64,000 bases of DNA from Paraburkholderia sp. UYCP14C (GTDB lineage: Bacteria; Pseudomonadota; Gammaproteobacteria; Burkholderiales; Burkholderiaceae), in contig NZ_SELS01000048.1 in NCBI RefSeq assembly GCF_004197395.1, positions 1 to 64,000 of the forward strand, read 5' to 3'. Every line of letters starts with the position of its first letter. The first letter of the stretch is position 1. Made by a program: the position numbers and the translations under genes. Of this stretch, positions 8,328 through 18,011 are shown one piece after another. The notes below the pieces were generated by a model that saw only the letters and a program-made list of their open reading frames with translations, did not search any database and was not told where the DNA came from.

Positions 8328-9110
8328 TCAAACCTGAGCCAATCCGTGCGCGTCGACGATGCGGATGGTCTTGCCGTTCGCGTTCACCAGGTGTTCACGC
8401 TGGAACTTCGAGAACATCCGGCTCACGGTTTCGAGCTTCATGCCCAGAAAGCAGCCGATCTCTTCGCGCGTCATGCGCAGATGAAACTCCGCCGCGGAAA
8501 AGCCGCGCGCCTTGAAGCGCTTTGACAGGTTCAGCAGAAACGTCGCGACGCGCTGTTCGGCGCTCATCGTGCCGAGCAGCATCATCTGGCTCGATTCGCG
8601 CACGATTTCGCTGCTCATCATCTGATAGATGTGGTGCTGCATCGGCTTCATCTCGCGGCAGATCGCCTCGAGCTGCGCGAACGGAATGATGCACACGACG
8701 CTATCCTCGAGCGCGATCGCATCGCAGTTCTGCTTGCCGGCACAGACGCCGTCGAGGCCCAACGCTTCGCCGGCGATCTGGAAGCCGGTGACGTGTTCGC
8801 GACCGTCGCGATGCATGACCATGGTCTTGAACGACCCGGCGCGAATCGCGTAGATGCTCTGAAAGGTGTCGCCGGTGCGATATAGCACTTCGCCGCGTTT
8901 GACCGAGCGCGTGGAGAAGATCACCGAGTCGAGTCTCGCGAGCTGCTCTGGCGTCAGTTCGGGCGGCATGCAGACCGCACGCATCGAGCACGTGGAGCAG
9001 CGCGATCTCCGATGTGCCGCCGGGACATCGGCCTGGATCGCGTGAATCGGCGTCACGGTTGCGGGACGGGGCGCGCGGAATGCGGGTTCGCAGGCTTCTG
9101 CAATTAGCAT
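8328..9110 (-). CDS. FNR-type oxygen-responsive transcriptional regulator
   Basis: 260 aa CRP/FNR-family activator. N-terminal C38-x2-C41-x5-C47 and C140 (in VVCIIPF) match the four ligands of the oxygen-labile [4Fe-4S] cluster of E. coli FNR. A cyclic-nucleotide-like beta roll spans about 60-150, followed by a dimer helix and an HTH whose recognition helix carries E227-TV-S230-R231. That E..SR pattern is what reads TTGAT half sites in FNR. Start at ATG 9110 (GGAG upstream) rather than further out in the open frame. It is the obvious candidate to bind the 22 palindromes of this island. No box was found at its own promoter, so autoregulation is not indicated. Confidence 0.95.
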   Translation of the reverse strand: MLIAEACEPAFRAPRPATVTPIHAIQADVPAAHRRSRCSTCSMRAVCMPPELTPEQLARLDSVIFSTRSVKRGEVLYRTGDTFQSIYAIRAGSFKTMVMHRDGREHVTGFQIAGEALGLDGVCAGKQNCDAIALEDSVVCIIPFAQLEAICREMKPMQHHIYQMMSSEIVRESSQMMLLGTMSAEQRVATFLLNLSKRFKARGFSAAEFHLRMTREEIGCFLGMKLETVSRMFSKFQREHLVNANGKTIRIVDAHGLAQV

Positions 9111-9897
9111 GATCGACTCCGTTTGGCTACGCGCAATAACTGGGCAGCACGATGCTGACGATGGACGGTCACGCCAGCGATAACGCCGGAAGGCGCCCGG
9201 ATTCGCCGGCCTCGTCGAGGAGCAAGATCTTCGATTTGGAGGCTGACGTGGTGGTGTCCATGTCAACCAGTATTGGCGGTCGTAACTCGAAAAAAAATCG
9301 GCCGAGCTTTAAGTGGGGCCAGGAGTTTGGGTAGCGGCTGTAGGAATATTCCTGGCGCACGACGGGGCGAGCGGGCGGCTGGTCGGCTTCGTCGGCGAAC
9401 AGCTTGTGGCGGATTGCATCGCGGACGAGCCCGTTCTCGACGAACTCGCGATTGGAGAGCCGCCGGTGCGTTAGCGCTTCAACGGCGTGCGCGCGGTAGT
9501 CGATGATCTAGAGTCGTCGAATGACCTGTGCGTGGCGTCCGACCGACAAACGCCCGACGCGTCGGCCGCCCCTCGAGCGCGCCTCGCGTCTTCGTGCGGC
9601 GCACGCTGGCGTGGCCGCGTTGGCGGCGGGCTGTCGCCATCGTCGGCGGTCCTCGAGATGGCGGACTGGCTCCTGCATATCGCGATTGCGCGGGGCGTTC
9701 GTTGATTCACACGCCGCGCGTGCTGCTGCTCGACGAAATCAAGGCGCTGAAGACAAACCCCAAACGGTCGTCTGGCGACTGAACGGGGCTTTCGCTCGTT
9801 TCTTGATTTCCATCAGTGGCCGCAACCGCAGCGCGCCTATTCTGAACAAGTGCGGACCAAAGTCACCCTGTGCAACCAGCGCCTGAAGGAGCGAGCC
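9111..9897. other. Gene-poor stretch with possible gene debris
   Basis: About 790 bases without a gene I can support. Near 9333-9475 a short frame reads like a domain fragment (GRLVGFVGEQLVAD) and near 9690-9760 two frames together resemble an ABC-transporter Walker B region (AIARG then HTPRVLLLDE) split by a frame change. Both are too short to be sure; decayed genes are the best reading. Confidence 0.35.
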
Positions 9898-10425
9898 ATG
9901 ACGCCCAACAAGATTCTCGTGGTCTTCTATTCCCGCTCGGGGACAACTCGCAAAGTTGCGTCCGTGCTTGCCAGGATGCTCGGGGCGGACGTCGAGGAGA
10001 TCGTTGACCGTGGTGCTCGCGGCGGCCCATTTGGCTACGTGCGCTCGCTCGTCGAGGCCATGCACGCGAGACCGTCGCAGATCGCCCCGCCAAAGCACGA
10101 TGCCTCCGACTACGATCTCGTCGTGATCGGATCGCCGGTATGGTCCGGCACCGTGTCGTCGCCGGTGCGCGCCTACCTGTATGCGAACTTCGAGAGGTTG
10201 AATCGGGTGGCGTTTTTCTGCTGCTTCGCGCGGCGCGGCGGCGAATCCGCGCTGAAGGAAATGAACGCACTCTGTGGGGCCGCGCCGCTCGCCGAATGCT
10301 GCGTGACGGCGCGCGAAGCCCGGCACGGAGACGCGAGCCGTGTTTTGTCTGATTTCGTCGAACGGATCGAACGCAAGCTCGCGGAAATTCAGCAGCTCGG
10401 CGCGAATCAAAGAGAATTGACTTGA
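9898..10425 (+). CDS. Flavodoxin-family protein
   Basis: 175 aa FMN-binding flavodoxin fold. The phosphate-binding loop FYSRSGTTRKVA lies at residues 10-21, and DYDLVVIGSPVWSGTVSSPV forms the flavin-contacting loop. It is a likely electron carrier or quinone/FMN reductase; a cysteine-rich FFCCFARRGGES segment follows. AAGGAG sits 7 bases before ATG 9898. A close paralogue of the same length lies at 46397. The stop codon falls inside the FNR-type box that precedes hsp20. Confidence 0.9.
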   Translation: MTPNKILVVFYSRSGTTRKVASVLARMLGADVEEIVDRGARGGPFGYVRSLVEAMHARPSQIAPPKHDASDYDLVVIGSPVWSGTVSSPVRAYLYANFERLNRVAFFCCFARRGGESALKEMNALCGAAPLAECCVTAREARHGDASRVLSDFVERIERKLAEIQQLGANQRELT

Positions 10426-10430
10426 ATCAA
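10417..10430. promoter_or_regulatory. FNR-type box, TTGACTTGAATCAA
   Basis: Overlaps the stop codon of the flavodoxin gene. Its centre is 63 bp before the hsp20 start, so a -41.5 placement gives a transcript start near 10465, just ahead of the AAGGAGG. Well placed to drive hsp20. Confidence 0.85.
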
Positions 10431-10486
10431 TCCGGAACCAATCTGCCAGACGATCATGAAATCTCCATTGACCTGAAGGAGGACTG

Positions 10487-11032
10487 ATGATGAGCGAGCC
10501 GACCAGCAAAGTACCCGTCAAGAAATCGGCAGAGAGCACCGAGCGCTCGTGGCCGTTGCAAAGCTGGCATCCAATGGAGAGCCTGCGCCGGGAGATCGAC
10601 CGCCTGTTCGACGATTTCGACGGCGGCTTCAAGATGCTGCCGATGCGCCACTCCGTTTTCGACATCGAGCCGTTCTGGCGCCGCGAGCGGGCCTTGACGT
10701 CCATGCCGGCGGTAGACGTCGCTGAGACCGACAAGGCCTATGAGATCACGGCCGAACTGCCTGGCCTCGAAGAGAAGGACATCGAGGTGAAACTGGCCAA
10801 CGGCGGCCTGACGATCAAGGGTGCGAAGAACGAAGAAAAGGAAGAAAAGAAAAAGGACTATTACCTGCACGAGCGCCGTTACGGCTCATTCGAGCGTTAC
10901 TTCGACATGCCGCAGGGCGTCGACAAGGACAAGATCGAAGCGATTTTCAAGAAAGGCGTCTTGACCGTGACACTGCCGAAGACGGCGGAAGCGCAAAAGG
11001 CGGAAAAGAAGATTCCGGTCAAGGCGGGTTGA
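10487..11032 (+). CDS. Hsp20/alpha-crystallin small heat-shock protein
   Basis: 181 aa ATP-independent holdase chaperone. After an N-terminal region (RREIDRLFDDFDGGF), the alpha-crystallin domain runs from about residue 75 to 165: AELPGLEEKDIEVKLANGGL, a lysine/glutamate-rich loop, YLHERRYGSFERYFDMP, and the GVLTVTLPK closing motif. AAGGAGG precedes tandem ATGs at 10487 and 10490. A decayed paralogue lies at 81-540. Confidence 0.96.
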   Translation: MMSEPTSKVPVKKSAESTERSWPLQSWHPMESLRREIDRLFDDFDGGFKMLPMRHSVFDIEPFWRRERALTSMPAVDVAETDKAYEITAELPGLEEKDIEVKLANGGLTIKGAKNEEKEEKKKDYYLHERRYGSFERYFDMPQGVDKDKIEAIFKKGVLTVTLPKTAEAQKAEKKIPVKAG

Positions 11033-11050
11033 GCGGACAGGGAAGGGATG

Positions 11051-11084
11051 GAATCGGATCGCGGCGACCGCCGCGATCCGATTC
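11051..11084 (+). terminator. Hairpin terminator after hsp20
   Basis: A perfect 16-base inverted repeat with a 2-base centre (in practice a 15-bp stem with a 4-base loop), 18 bases after the hsp20 stop and followed by a T-rich stretch. It should end the hsp20 transcript. Confidence 0.75.
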
Positions 11085-11133
11085 GTTGGTTCTTTCGGTT
11101 ATGACATATGAAGCGCAACAGCAGGGGGTTCGC

Positions 11134-11628
11134 ATGAACGATCGCACGAGGCCCTTCAAACCAGGAGAGCACTTCGACGTGTATCCCGGGCTCGAGCAGG
11201 ATCCATACGCGGCGCGTGGCAAACTTCCGGAGCCGGCGGTTTGCAAAAACTGCGGCGCCGTCCATCAGGGCGGGCATTGGCGTTGGCAAGCGCCTCCGAA
11301 AGAAGCCGAGCAGGTTCTCTGCACGGCATGTCGCCGCATCGCGGATGGACTGCCGGCCGGCTATGTCCATATCGATGGCGAGTTCGCGACTGCGCACCAC
11401 GACGAGGTCATGCAGATCGTGCGTGGGCACGAAGCGCGCGCGAAGGCCGAGCATCCGATGCAGCGGATCATGTCCGTGGACGAGGACGGCACAACGACGG
11501 TTATCACGACCACCGATGTTCACCTCGCTCGCGATATCGGTACGACGCTGAAAGCAGACTTCCAGGGCAAGCTCGAACTGAAATACGGCCCTGGCGAATC
11601 GCTCGTGCGCGTCCATTGGCGACGTTAG
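11134..11628 (+). CDS. Zinc-ribbon-like conserved protein
   Basis: 164 aa soluble protein. Two CxxC pairs (C37, C40 and C63, C66) form a probable zinc ribbon near the N-terminus, followed by a basic helical region and a C-terminal part with TTVITTTDVHLARDIG and FQGKLELKY. The NMD3/ribosome-like zinc-ribbon arrangement suggests RNA or protein binding, but no function can be assigned. Start taken at ATG 11134 (GGGGG 5 bases upstream); ATG 11101 is an alternative. Conserved next to hsp20 in related loci as far as I recall. Confidence 0.75.
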   Translation: MNDRTRPFKPGEHFDVYPGLEQDPYAARGKLPEPAVCKNCGAVHQGGHWRWQAPPKEAEQVLCTACRRIADGLPAGYVHIDGEFATAHHDEVMQIVRGHEARAKAEHPMQRIMSVDEDGTTTVITTTDVHLARDIGTTLKADFQGKLELKYGPGESLVRVHWRR

Positions 11629-11710
11629 CGAGGCGGACAAGGCACTGTGCACGTCACACGCGCTGCCAGATGGAACTCGCGCAGCGGCCGCAGCGGCATA
11701 TCGAGCGCCG

Positions 11711-12697
11711 TCAGCGCTGAAGCAGCGAGCTGATCGAGCCGCCGCTGTGCAGCCGCTCGATCGCTTGCGCGAACAGCACGCTGCAATCCACGACGGCGAG
11801 CTTCTGCCTGAGCGCGCCGTCCGGTATACGGAAGGCCGGCACGCTGTTCGTGACGACGATGCCCGTCAACGCCTCATTGCCGAGCGTTTCGGACGCGGCA
11901 CCCACGAACAGGCCGTGCGTCGCCGCCGCATACACGGCCTTGGCGCCGAGCGCGCGGCAATCGCGTGCGGTCGCGGACAATGTTCCACCGGTGCTGATCA
12001 GGTCGTCGACGATGACCGCGCAACGATCCCGGACGTCGCCCACAATCGGCTCGTGCGTGACGACCCCCAGCGCGCGCAGCTTGCCCGCGAACGCGGCCGG
12101 GACAGTGCGGCCGAGCGCACGGGAGAGCCGCTCGCGGAAATCGTCCGCGCGCCTGACACCGCCCGCGTCGGGGGACACTACGACGACGTCTTCATCGGCG
12201 AGCAGCGGCGCGAACCAGGACACGAACAAGCCGTTCGCCTCAAGATGCTCCGTGTTGCAGCGGAACGCGTTCTGATAGGCGGCGAGGTTGTGCACGTCGA
12301 GCGTGACAACGCGCCCGGCCCCGACCGATTCGAACAGGCCCGCGACGTAGCGGGTGGTGACCGGGTCGCGCGGTTGCGACTTCTTGTCTTTGCGCGCATA
12401 GCAGAGGTAGGGTACGACCGCCGTGACGTAGGAGGCCCCTGCGTCTTTCAGTGCGCCGATAAAAAAGAGCAGCCTGCAGAGCTTGTCGTTGACGCTTTGC
12501 TGCGCGTCGCCGTACAGAGACTGGACGACATAGACGTCGCGCCCACGCACGCTGACGAGCGGCCGGGATTTGTGCTCGCCGTCCTCGAAGCTGCGTTCCT
12601 CGTGCTCAGACAGGGCGAGGCCGAGATGGCGCGCCACGCTTTCGCCGAAGGCGCGGCTCGCGTCCAACGCGAAAATCACAGGATGGGTCGCAATCAT
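11711..12697 (-). CDS. Ribose-phosphate pyrophosphokinase (PRPP synthetase) paralogue
   Basis: 328 aa cytoplasmic enzyme expected to make PRPP from ribose 5-phosphate and ATP. Seen: the N-terminal FEDGEHKSRP segment, CYARKDKK in the ATP-binding flexible loop, and the PRPP-binding loop VIVDDLISTGGTL. The sequence diverges from a housekeeping Prs (VVTLDVHNLAAYQNAF in place of the usual LHAxQIQGFF type) and so looks like a second, locus-specific copy. ATG 12697 is the only good start in the frame. An FNR-type box lies 85 bp upstream. PRPP could feed the phosphoribosyltransferases of this island. Confidence 0.92.
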   Translation of the reverse strand: MIATHPVIFALDASRAFGESVARHLGLALSEHEERSFEDGEHKSRPLVSVRGRDVYVVQSLYGDAQQSVNDKLCRLLFFIGALKDAGASYVTAVVPYLCYARKDKKSQPRDPVTTRYVAGLFESVGAGRVVTLDVHNLAAYQNAFRCNTEHLEANGLFVSWFAPLLADEDVVVVSPDAGGVRRADDFRERLSRALGRTVPAAFAGKLRALGVVTHEPIVGDVRDRCAVIVDDLISTGGTLSATARDCRALGAKAVYAAATHGLFVGAASETLGNEALTGIVVTNSVPAFRIPDGALRQKLAVVDCSVLFAQAIERLHSGGSISSLLQR

Positions 12698-12781
12698 GAT
12701 GGCGGGGTTCTCCTTTCGACGCGATCGGCACCCACGGGGTCGCCACGCATATTCAGTGTGTGTGGGTCCCGCTATTCGCGA

Positions 12782-12795
12782 TTGATACAGATCAA
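12782..12795. promoter_or_regulatory. FNR-type box, TTGATACAGATCAA
   Basis: Both five-base arms match the consensus. The centre is about 91 bp before the leftward PRPP synthetase start, giving a transcript start near 12747 if bound at -41.5. Confidence 0.85.
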
Positions 12796-12900
12796 GGCAT
12801 GTCCGGGACGCGCCACGCAACGAACGATGGCGGTCGAGTCGCGGAGCGCCAAGGGCAGCCGCAGCGGGCGGATCGATAGCTGAGCGCGTGTCTCGTGCGT

Positions 12901-12914
12901 TTGATGAGGATCAA
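12901..12914. promoter_or_regulatory. FNR-type box, TTGATGAGGATCAA
   Basis: Both arms perfect. It lies 92 bp before the small membrane protein at 13006, rightward. With the box at 12782 it makes a divergent pair of FNR-type promoters. Confidence 0.85.
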
Positions 12915-13005
12915 TATCGACGCTGCGCGCGTCCATATGCTCGGTAAGGGATCCATGGCCCATACGAGCCGTCGGACCCGGGTTGATCCTTGCCGAGGAG
13001 AACCG

Positions 13006-13122
13006 ATGCGCGTCGACGACAGCGCACAGCCCAGCATTTTGAGGGGTGGTTCTCACGCACTCGGATGGATTGCAACTGCCGTGATGGGCATGGCGGCGCT
13101 TTGGACGTTCATTTCGCATTAG
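13006..13122 (+). CDS. Small single-pass membrane peptide, 38 aa
   Basis: ATG 13006 has a strong GAGGAG 6 bases upstream and opens a 38-codon frame ending at TAG 13120-13122. The second half, LGWIATAVMGMAALWTFI, is one hydrophobic helix, so an inner-membrane peptide is expected. It is downstream of the FNR-type box at 12901 and 33 bases before the hydrolase gene, likely in one transcript. Support is from the ribosome binding site, position and hydrophobicity, not homology. Confidence 0.55.
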   Translation: MRVDDSAQPSILRGGSHALGWIATAVMGMAALWTFISH

Positions 13123-13155
13123 CGATGAGATGCCGGGGCGCAATTAGGAGGTTGT

Positions 13156-13812
13156 ATGCAAACCATGGATGTCGCCATCGAAGTCGACTACGTGCAGCTC
13201 GAAGGTACGCTGAGTGTCCCGCACGATGCGAGCGCGATTATCGTCTTCGTGCACGGAAGCGGGAGCAGCCGCTTCAGCCCTCGCAACCGTCAGACAGCGA
13301 AAGCCTTGCAGAAAGCAGGCATGGCGACGTTGCTGTTCGACCTGCTGACGCGCGGCGAACAGGAACACGATAACGTTACGGCCGAATATCGCTTCAATAT
13401 TCCGCTGCTGACGCGCAGGCTGGTTGGAACACTTGGGTGGCTGCGCGGGCAGTCCCTCGTCGACGCGCTCCCAATAGGTCTGTTCGGCGCAAGCACAGGG
13501 GCCGCGGCTGCGTTGGCCGCATCGGCGGAAATACCCAAAGTGCTTGCGATCGTGTCGCGCGGAGGGCGGCCGGATCTGGCGCGCGAAGCGTTGCCATCCG
13601 TGGTCGCCCCGACCTTGCTGATAGTCGGCGAACTCGATGAAGAGGTGATTCGCCTGAACCGCAAAGCTGCGGAGCAGATGGCATGCGAGCACGAGATCGT
13701 GATCGTCCAGGGGGCGACGCACCTTTTCGAAGAACCGGGCAAGCTGGAGCTCGTAGAGCGTCTTGCCGTCCAATGGTTTGCGTCGAAGCTGGCAGATGGC
13801 CGGACGCATTGA
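13156..13812 (+). CDS. Alpha/beta hydrolase, dienelactone-hydrolase type
   Basis: 218 aa single-domain hydrolase. The nucleophile elbow GASTGA gives S113, with acid D161 (VGELDEE) and H189 (QGATHLF) completing the triad; HGSGSSRFS near residue 33 forms the oxyanion region. Substrate unknown. In related loci this hydrolase is often beside or fused to a phosphoribosyltransferase like the one at 54404, which is family knowledge from memory. AGGAGG precedes the ATG. Confidence 0.9.
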   Translation: MQTMDVAIEVDYVQLEGTLSVPHDASAIIVFVHGSGSSRFSPRNRQTAKALQKAGMATLLFDLLTRGEQEHDNVTAEYRFNIPLLTRRLVGTLGWLRGQSLVDALPIGLFGASTGAAAALAASAEIPKVLAIVSRGGRPDLAREALPSVVAPTLLIVGELDEEVIRLNRKAAEQMACEHEIVIVQGATHLFEEPGKLELVERLAVQWFASKLADGRTH

Positions 13813-13828
13813 AGGTAGTCAATAAAAG

Positions 13829-14908
13829 ATGGCTCGGGTCGGTTTTCGCAAGCGCAACATCAAACGGGTGCGAAGTCCGGTCAGTTCCGTGCCACCCGAG
13901 CAGAAGGTCGCCCGGCTGCGCGTACCTGACGCATGGCCCGATCGGACACGCCGTGTGGAGGCGATCGAAACGCATCTGTCCTGGGTTTTCCTCACTGCGC
14001 GCCATGCGTGGAAGATGAAGAAGCCTGGTTGCTACGACGGCGTGGATTTGCGCAGTGTCGCTGCACGAAAAAGAAGCTGCCATACGGAACTTCGGTTGAA
14101 CCGCCGTTTGTCGCCATCGGTGTATCTGGGTGTGGTTCCGCTGACGCTCGGTGCCGATGGCGTGATGCGCGTCGGTGCCTCGGGGAAAGTTGTCGACTGG
14201 CTAATCAAGATGCGTCGATTGCCTGCCGGGCTGATGCTTGACCGCGTGCTCACGCGAGGTGCGGTGGGGCAACCCGATATCGCAAGGATCGTTCGCAGGC
14301 TCGGCACGTTCTACCGTTCTTTGCCTCCCGGCAAGTTGAGTGCGTCCGAATATCGCACGCATTTTCTGACGGAAATCGCAAGCAACCAGTCGGTGCTGGT
14401 CCGCATCATGAGCCGACGGGCCGCTGCGGTGCGACAACTGTGCGAAGCGCAGCGCGCGGCGGTAGCCGGTTGCGCGGCCCGGCTCGAACAGCGCGTCGCG
14501 CACGGCTGGGTCAGGCAATGTCATGGCGATCTGCGTCCCGAACACATTTGCCTGACGAGACCGGTAGCGATCATTGATTGTCTGGAGTTTTCAGAGCGTT
14601 TGAGGACAATCGACACCCTCGATGAAGCGGGATTTCTCGCGCTCGAATGCGAGCGTCTCGGCGCGCCCGGGACCGCCAGGGCGATTCTCGATGCCTATAG
14701 CGCGTCGATGCAGGACCCCGTCGATCCGTGCCTGCTGCATTTTTATCAAAGTTTCCGCGCGAGTGTGCGGGCAAGACTGGCTGCGGCTCATCTCCTCGAC
14801 CGCAAGATCGGACGTGTCAGGCACTGGCGCCGACGTACGCTCGACTATCTGGAGATCGCGCAGGCTCATGCGCGACAGTGCACGGCAGCGCTGCAAATGG
14901 GTTCGTAG
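13829..14908 (+). CDS. Aminoglycoside-phosphotransferase-like protein, short form
   Basis: 359 aa protein kinase-fold protein of the COG2187 type. Seen: an N-terminal HLSWVFLTARHAWKMKKP segment, where a lysine lies in the ATP site; LRLNRRLSPSVYLGVVPL; the catalytic loop CHGDLRPEHICL; and a metal-binding IIDCLEF in place of the usual DFG. It matches the N-terminal half of the 562 aa protein at 49455-51143 but lacks that protein's C-terminal P-loop kinase domain. The true substrate is unknown. It starts 16 bases after the hydrolase stop and is probably in the same operon; the ribosome binding site is weak. Confidence 0.82.
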   Translation: MARVGFRKRNIKRVRSPVSSVPPEQKVARLRVPDAWPDRTRRVEAIETHLSWVFLTARHAWKMKKPGCYDGVDLRSVAARKRSCHTELRLNRRLSPSVYLGVVPLTLGADGVMRVGASGKVVDWLIKMRRLPAGLMLDRVLTRGAVGQPDIARIVRRLGTFYRSLPPGKLSASEYRTHFLTEIASNQSVLVRIMSRRAAAVRQLCEAQRAAVAGCAARLEQRVAHGWVRQCHGDLRPEHICLTRPVAIIDCLEFSERLRTIDTLDEAGFLALECERLGAPGTARAILDAYSASMQDPVDPCLLHFYQSFRASVRARLAAAHLLDRKIGRVRHWRRRTLDYLEIAQAHARQCTAALQMGS

Positions 14909-15110
14909 GCGCGTTGCCCGCTGTCCTTTCAGAGCTCCTACTGTATGCCGAACCACTTGTCATGGATCCGTTGGTCAGTACCGTCTTCGCGAGAATCGGG
15001 CCGGTATGGCGACATCGCTCGCGGCTGGAACGCTATGCACATCTGCCTCGGTATGCCACGCTGGACCTCTCGGATCAACGACCATACACGCACGTTTTGA
15101 GGTTACTCGC

Positions 15111-15221
15111 CATGGCAAACCGACAAGCCGATCTGGAACGCGCCGACGTCGACGTCGAACAGCGCGCACTGAAGGGCGATTACAACGGCGAAGTCGCCGA
15201 ACTCTCGGACATTTATACGAG
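15111..15221 (+). pseudogene. Fragment resembling a VIT1/CCC1-family transporter
   Basis: From ATG 15111 the frame reads MANRQADLERADVDVEQRAL then GEVAELSDIYTSRA, closely like the cytoplasmic loop of VIT1/CCC1 iron/manganese transporters (the QADxERADL...ELxxIY pattern). No membrane segments precede or follow it, and it runs directly into the pncB remnant in another frame. Weaker traces of an N-terminus may start near 14960. Best read as a decayed transporter gene. Confidence 0.4.
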
Positions 15222-15533
15222 CCGCGCCGCAAGCGTTCGGAGGGCAAGGTGACACTGCCGAGCCGCAAGCAGGTATTCGGCAGCCGTGATGGGGGCGGCC
15301 GTATTCTGGAGGACCGCCTCGCGCTGGCGCATGAAATGCTCGACGGTGCTCCGTTGCCAGGCACCGTCATGCGCGATGGCCAGCGGTGTGTGCTACCGTC
15401 GATCGACGAAATTCGCGCTCACGCCGTGCGAGAGGTTGTGTCGCTGCCGGCTTGCCTGCGCATGTTGAAGCCGAGCCCATCCGCAACTGATCGGGACGTT
15501 CAGCAGGTAGGGCCCCGATCCGGATGCGCGTGA
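15216..15533 (+). pseudogene. C-terminal remnant of nicotinate phosphoribosyltransferase
   Basis: About 105 codons ending at TGA 15531-15533 match the tail of nicotinate phosphoribosyltransferase: PRRKRSEGKVTLPSRKQVF, then VMRDGQRCVLPSIDEIRAHA. The N-terminal three quarters, including the PRPP site, is absent; upstream lies a piece of a different gene. The enzyme belongs to NAD salvage, and an intact copy is typical of low-oxygen loci in related species (from memory). Confidence 0.7.
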
Positions 15534-15560
15534 CGTCGTCGAACGCACGCTCGAATGCAG

Positions 15561-15808
15561 CTACGAGCGCCTGCATGCCTGCGCGAGATAGGTGACGACG
15601 CCATCGAGCGTCACGAGCCGCGCGTAGTCGGACTCGGGAATTTCCACCTTCAGTTTCTCGTGCAATTGCGTGAGGAAGTGCAGCCAGTCGATGGAATCGA
15701 GATCGACCTGATGACGAAGCGGCCGATCGGTGCGCAGCGTCGCTTCCTCGATCTCGGGCGCGATGGATTTGAGCGTGGCCAGCACGACCGCGCGAAGTTC
15801 GGCTTCGT

Positions 15809-15812
<4 letters not shown>
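15561..15812 (-). CDS. Acyl carrier protein-like protein
   Basis: 83 aa acidic four-helix protein with the phosphopantetheine attachment motif DLDSID (S40). It is the last gene of the acs-pdh operon: its ATG overlaps the stop of the E2 gene as ATGA. A carrier protein tied to a pyruvate dehydrogenase could deliver octanoyl groups for lipoylation of the E2 subunit; this is inference. A housekeeping ACP would normally lie with fatty acid synthesis genes, so this is a specialised copy. Confidence 0.88.
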
Positions 15813-17008
<1,196 letters not shown>

Positions 17009-17036
17009 GTGTCATGCTCCGGGTGCGCCACTAGCA

Positions 17037-18011
17037 TCACGTCAGCAGCCTGCGCGCGGCGTCGGCGATTGTCGTTGCCTGGGGGAGCGCGGCTTCTTCC
17101 ATATGGCGCGCGTACGGGATTGGCACGTCCTCGGCGCACACGCGCGCAATGGGGGCGTCAAGCTCGTAAAACGCCTGCTCGACGATGCGCGTTGCAATCT
17201 CCGAAGCCACGCTCGCGCTACGCCAGCACTCGTCGACAATCACCGCGCGCCGGCATTTCGCGACCGAGGCCATGATGGTTGCATCGTCGAGCGGCCGCAG
17301 CACGCGCAGGTCTACCACCTCGGCGCTCACGCCGCCGCTGGCCAGCAGGTCCGCCGCCTCGAGCGCCTTGTGCAGGCATCCGCCATAGGCGAAGATCGCC
17401 ACGTCGCTGCCCGTGCGCCGCACTTTCGCGGAGCGGATGTCGACGCCGGTCGTGTCGGGCAGTTCGTCCTCCATGTTGTAGAGGCCCGCATGCTCGAAGA
17501 TCAGCACCGGATCAGGATCCGCGAGCGCCGCAGCAAGCATGTAGCGCGCATCTTCTATGGTGGCGGGCGCAAGCGCCTTGATCCCCGGGATGCCTGCGTA
17601 CCAGCCCTCGAAGCTATGCGAATGCTGCCCCGCGACCTGGCGCCCGGCGCCGCTTGCCATGCGCACGACGAGCGGCACCGAGAACTGACCGCCCGACATA
17701 TGGTGATAGAGCGCGGCCGTATTGACGATCTGGTCGAGCGCCAGCAGGCTGAAATTCACGGTCATGATTTCGACGATGGGACGCATGCCGCCAAGCGCGG
17801 CACCAATGCCCGCGCCCGTGAATCCGAGTTCGGAGAGCGGCGTATCGCGAATGCGCTCGGGGCCGAACGCGTCGAGCAGTCCGGCGGAAACGGCATAACT
17901 GCCGCCATAGCGGCCCACGTCCTCGCCCATGAGAAAGACCCGCGCGTCCCGGCTGAGCGCTTCGCGCAATGCCTCGCGCAATGCCTCGCGGTAGCTGAGC
18001 CGGCGCGTCAC
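17037..18011 (-). CDS. pdhB: Pyruvate dehydrogenase E1 component, beta subunit
   Basis: 324 aa thiamine-diphosphate-dependent E1-beta. It shows [13 protein letters not shown], the [21 protein letters not shown] block and the C-terminal [15 protein letters not shown] segment. The start is GTG 18011, which overlaps the E1-alpha stop as GTGA; the open frame runs further out but that part belongs to the neighbouring gene. Acts with E1-alpha to decarboxylate pyruvate and load the lipoyl group. Confidence 0.92.
   Translation of the reverse strand: MTRRLSYREALREALREALSRDARVFLMGEDVGRYGGSYAVSAGLLDAFGPERIRDTPLSELGFTGAGIGAALGGMRPIVEIMTVNFSLLALDQIVNTAALYHHMSGGQFSVPLVVRMASGAGRQVAGQHSHSFEGWYAGIPGIKALAPATIEDARYMLAAALADPDPVLIFEHAGLYNMEDELPDTTGVDIRSAKVRRTGSDVAIFAYGGCLHKALEAADLLASGGVSAEVVDLRVLRPLDDATIMASVAKCRRAVIVDECWRSASVASEIATRIVEQAFYELDAPIARVCAEDVPIPYARHMEEAALPQATTIADAARRLLT

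Noticed and set aside
9680-9770. Possible ABC-transporter Walker B fragment (AIARG ... HTPRVLLLDE)
   Set aside because: Requires a frame change and covers about 25 codons; no Walker A or signature motif found nearby.
13809-13822. TTGAAGGTAGTCAA, resembling an FNR-type box
   Set aside because: The left arm has TTGAA, it overlaps the hydrolase stop codon and is only 6 bp before the kinase start, so it cannot be a normal promoter site for it.
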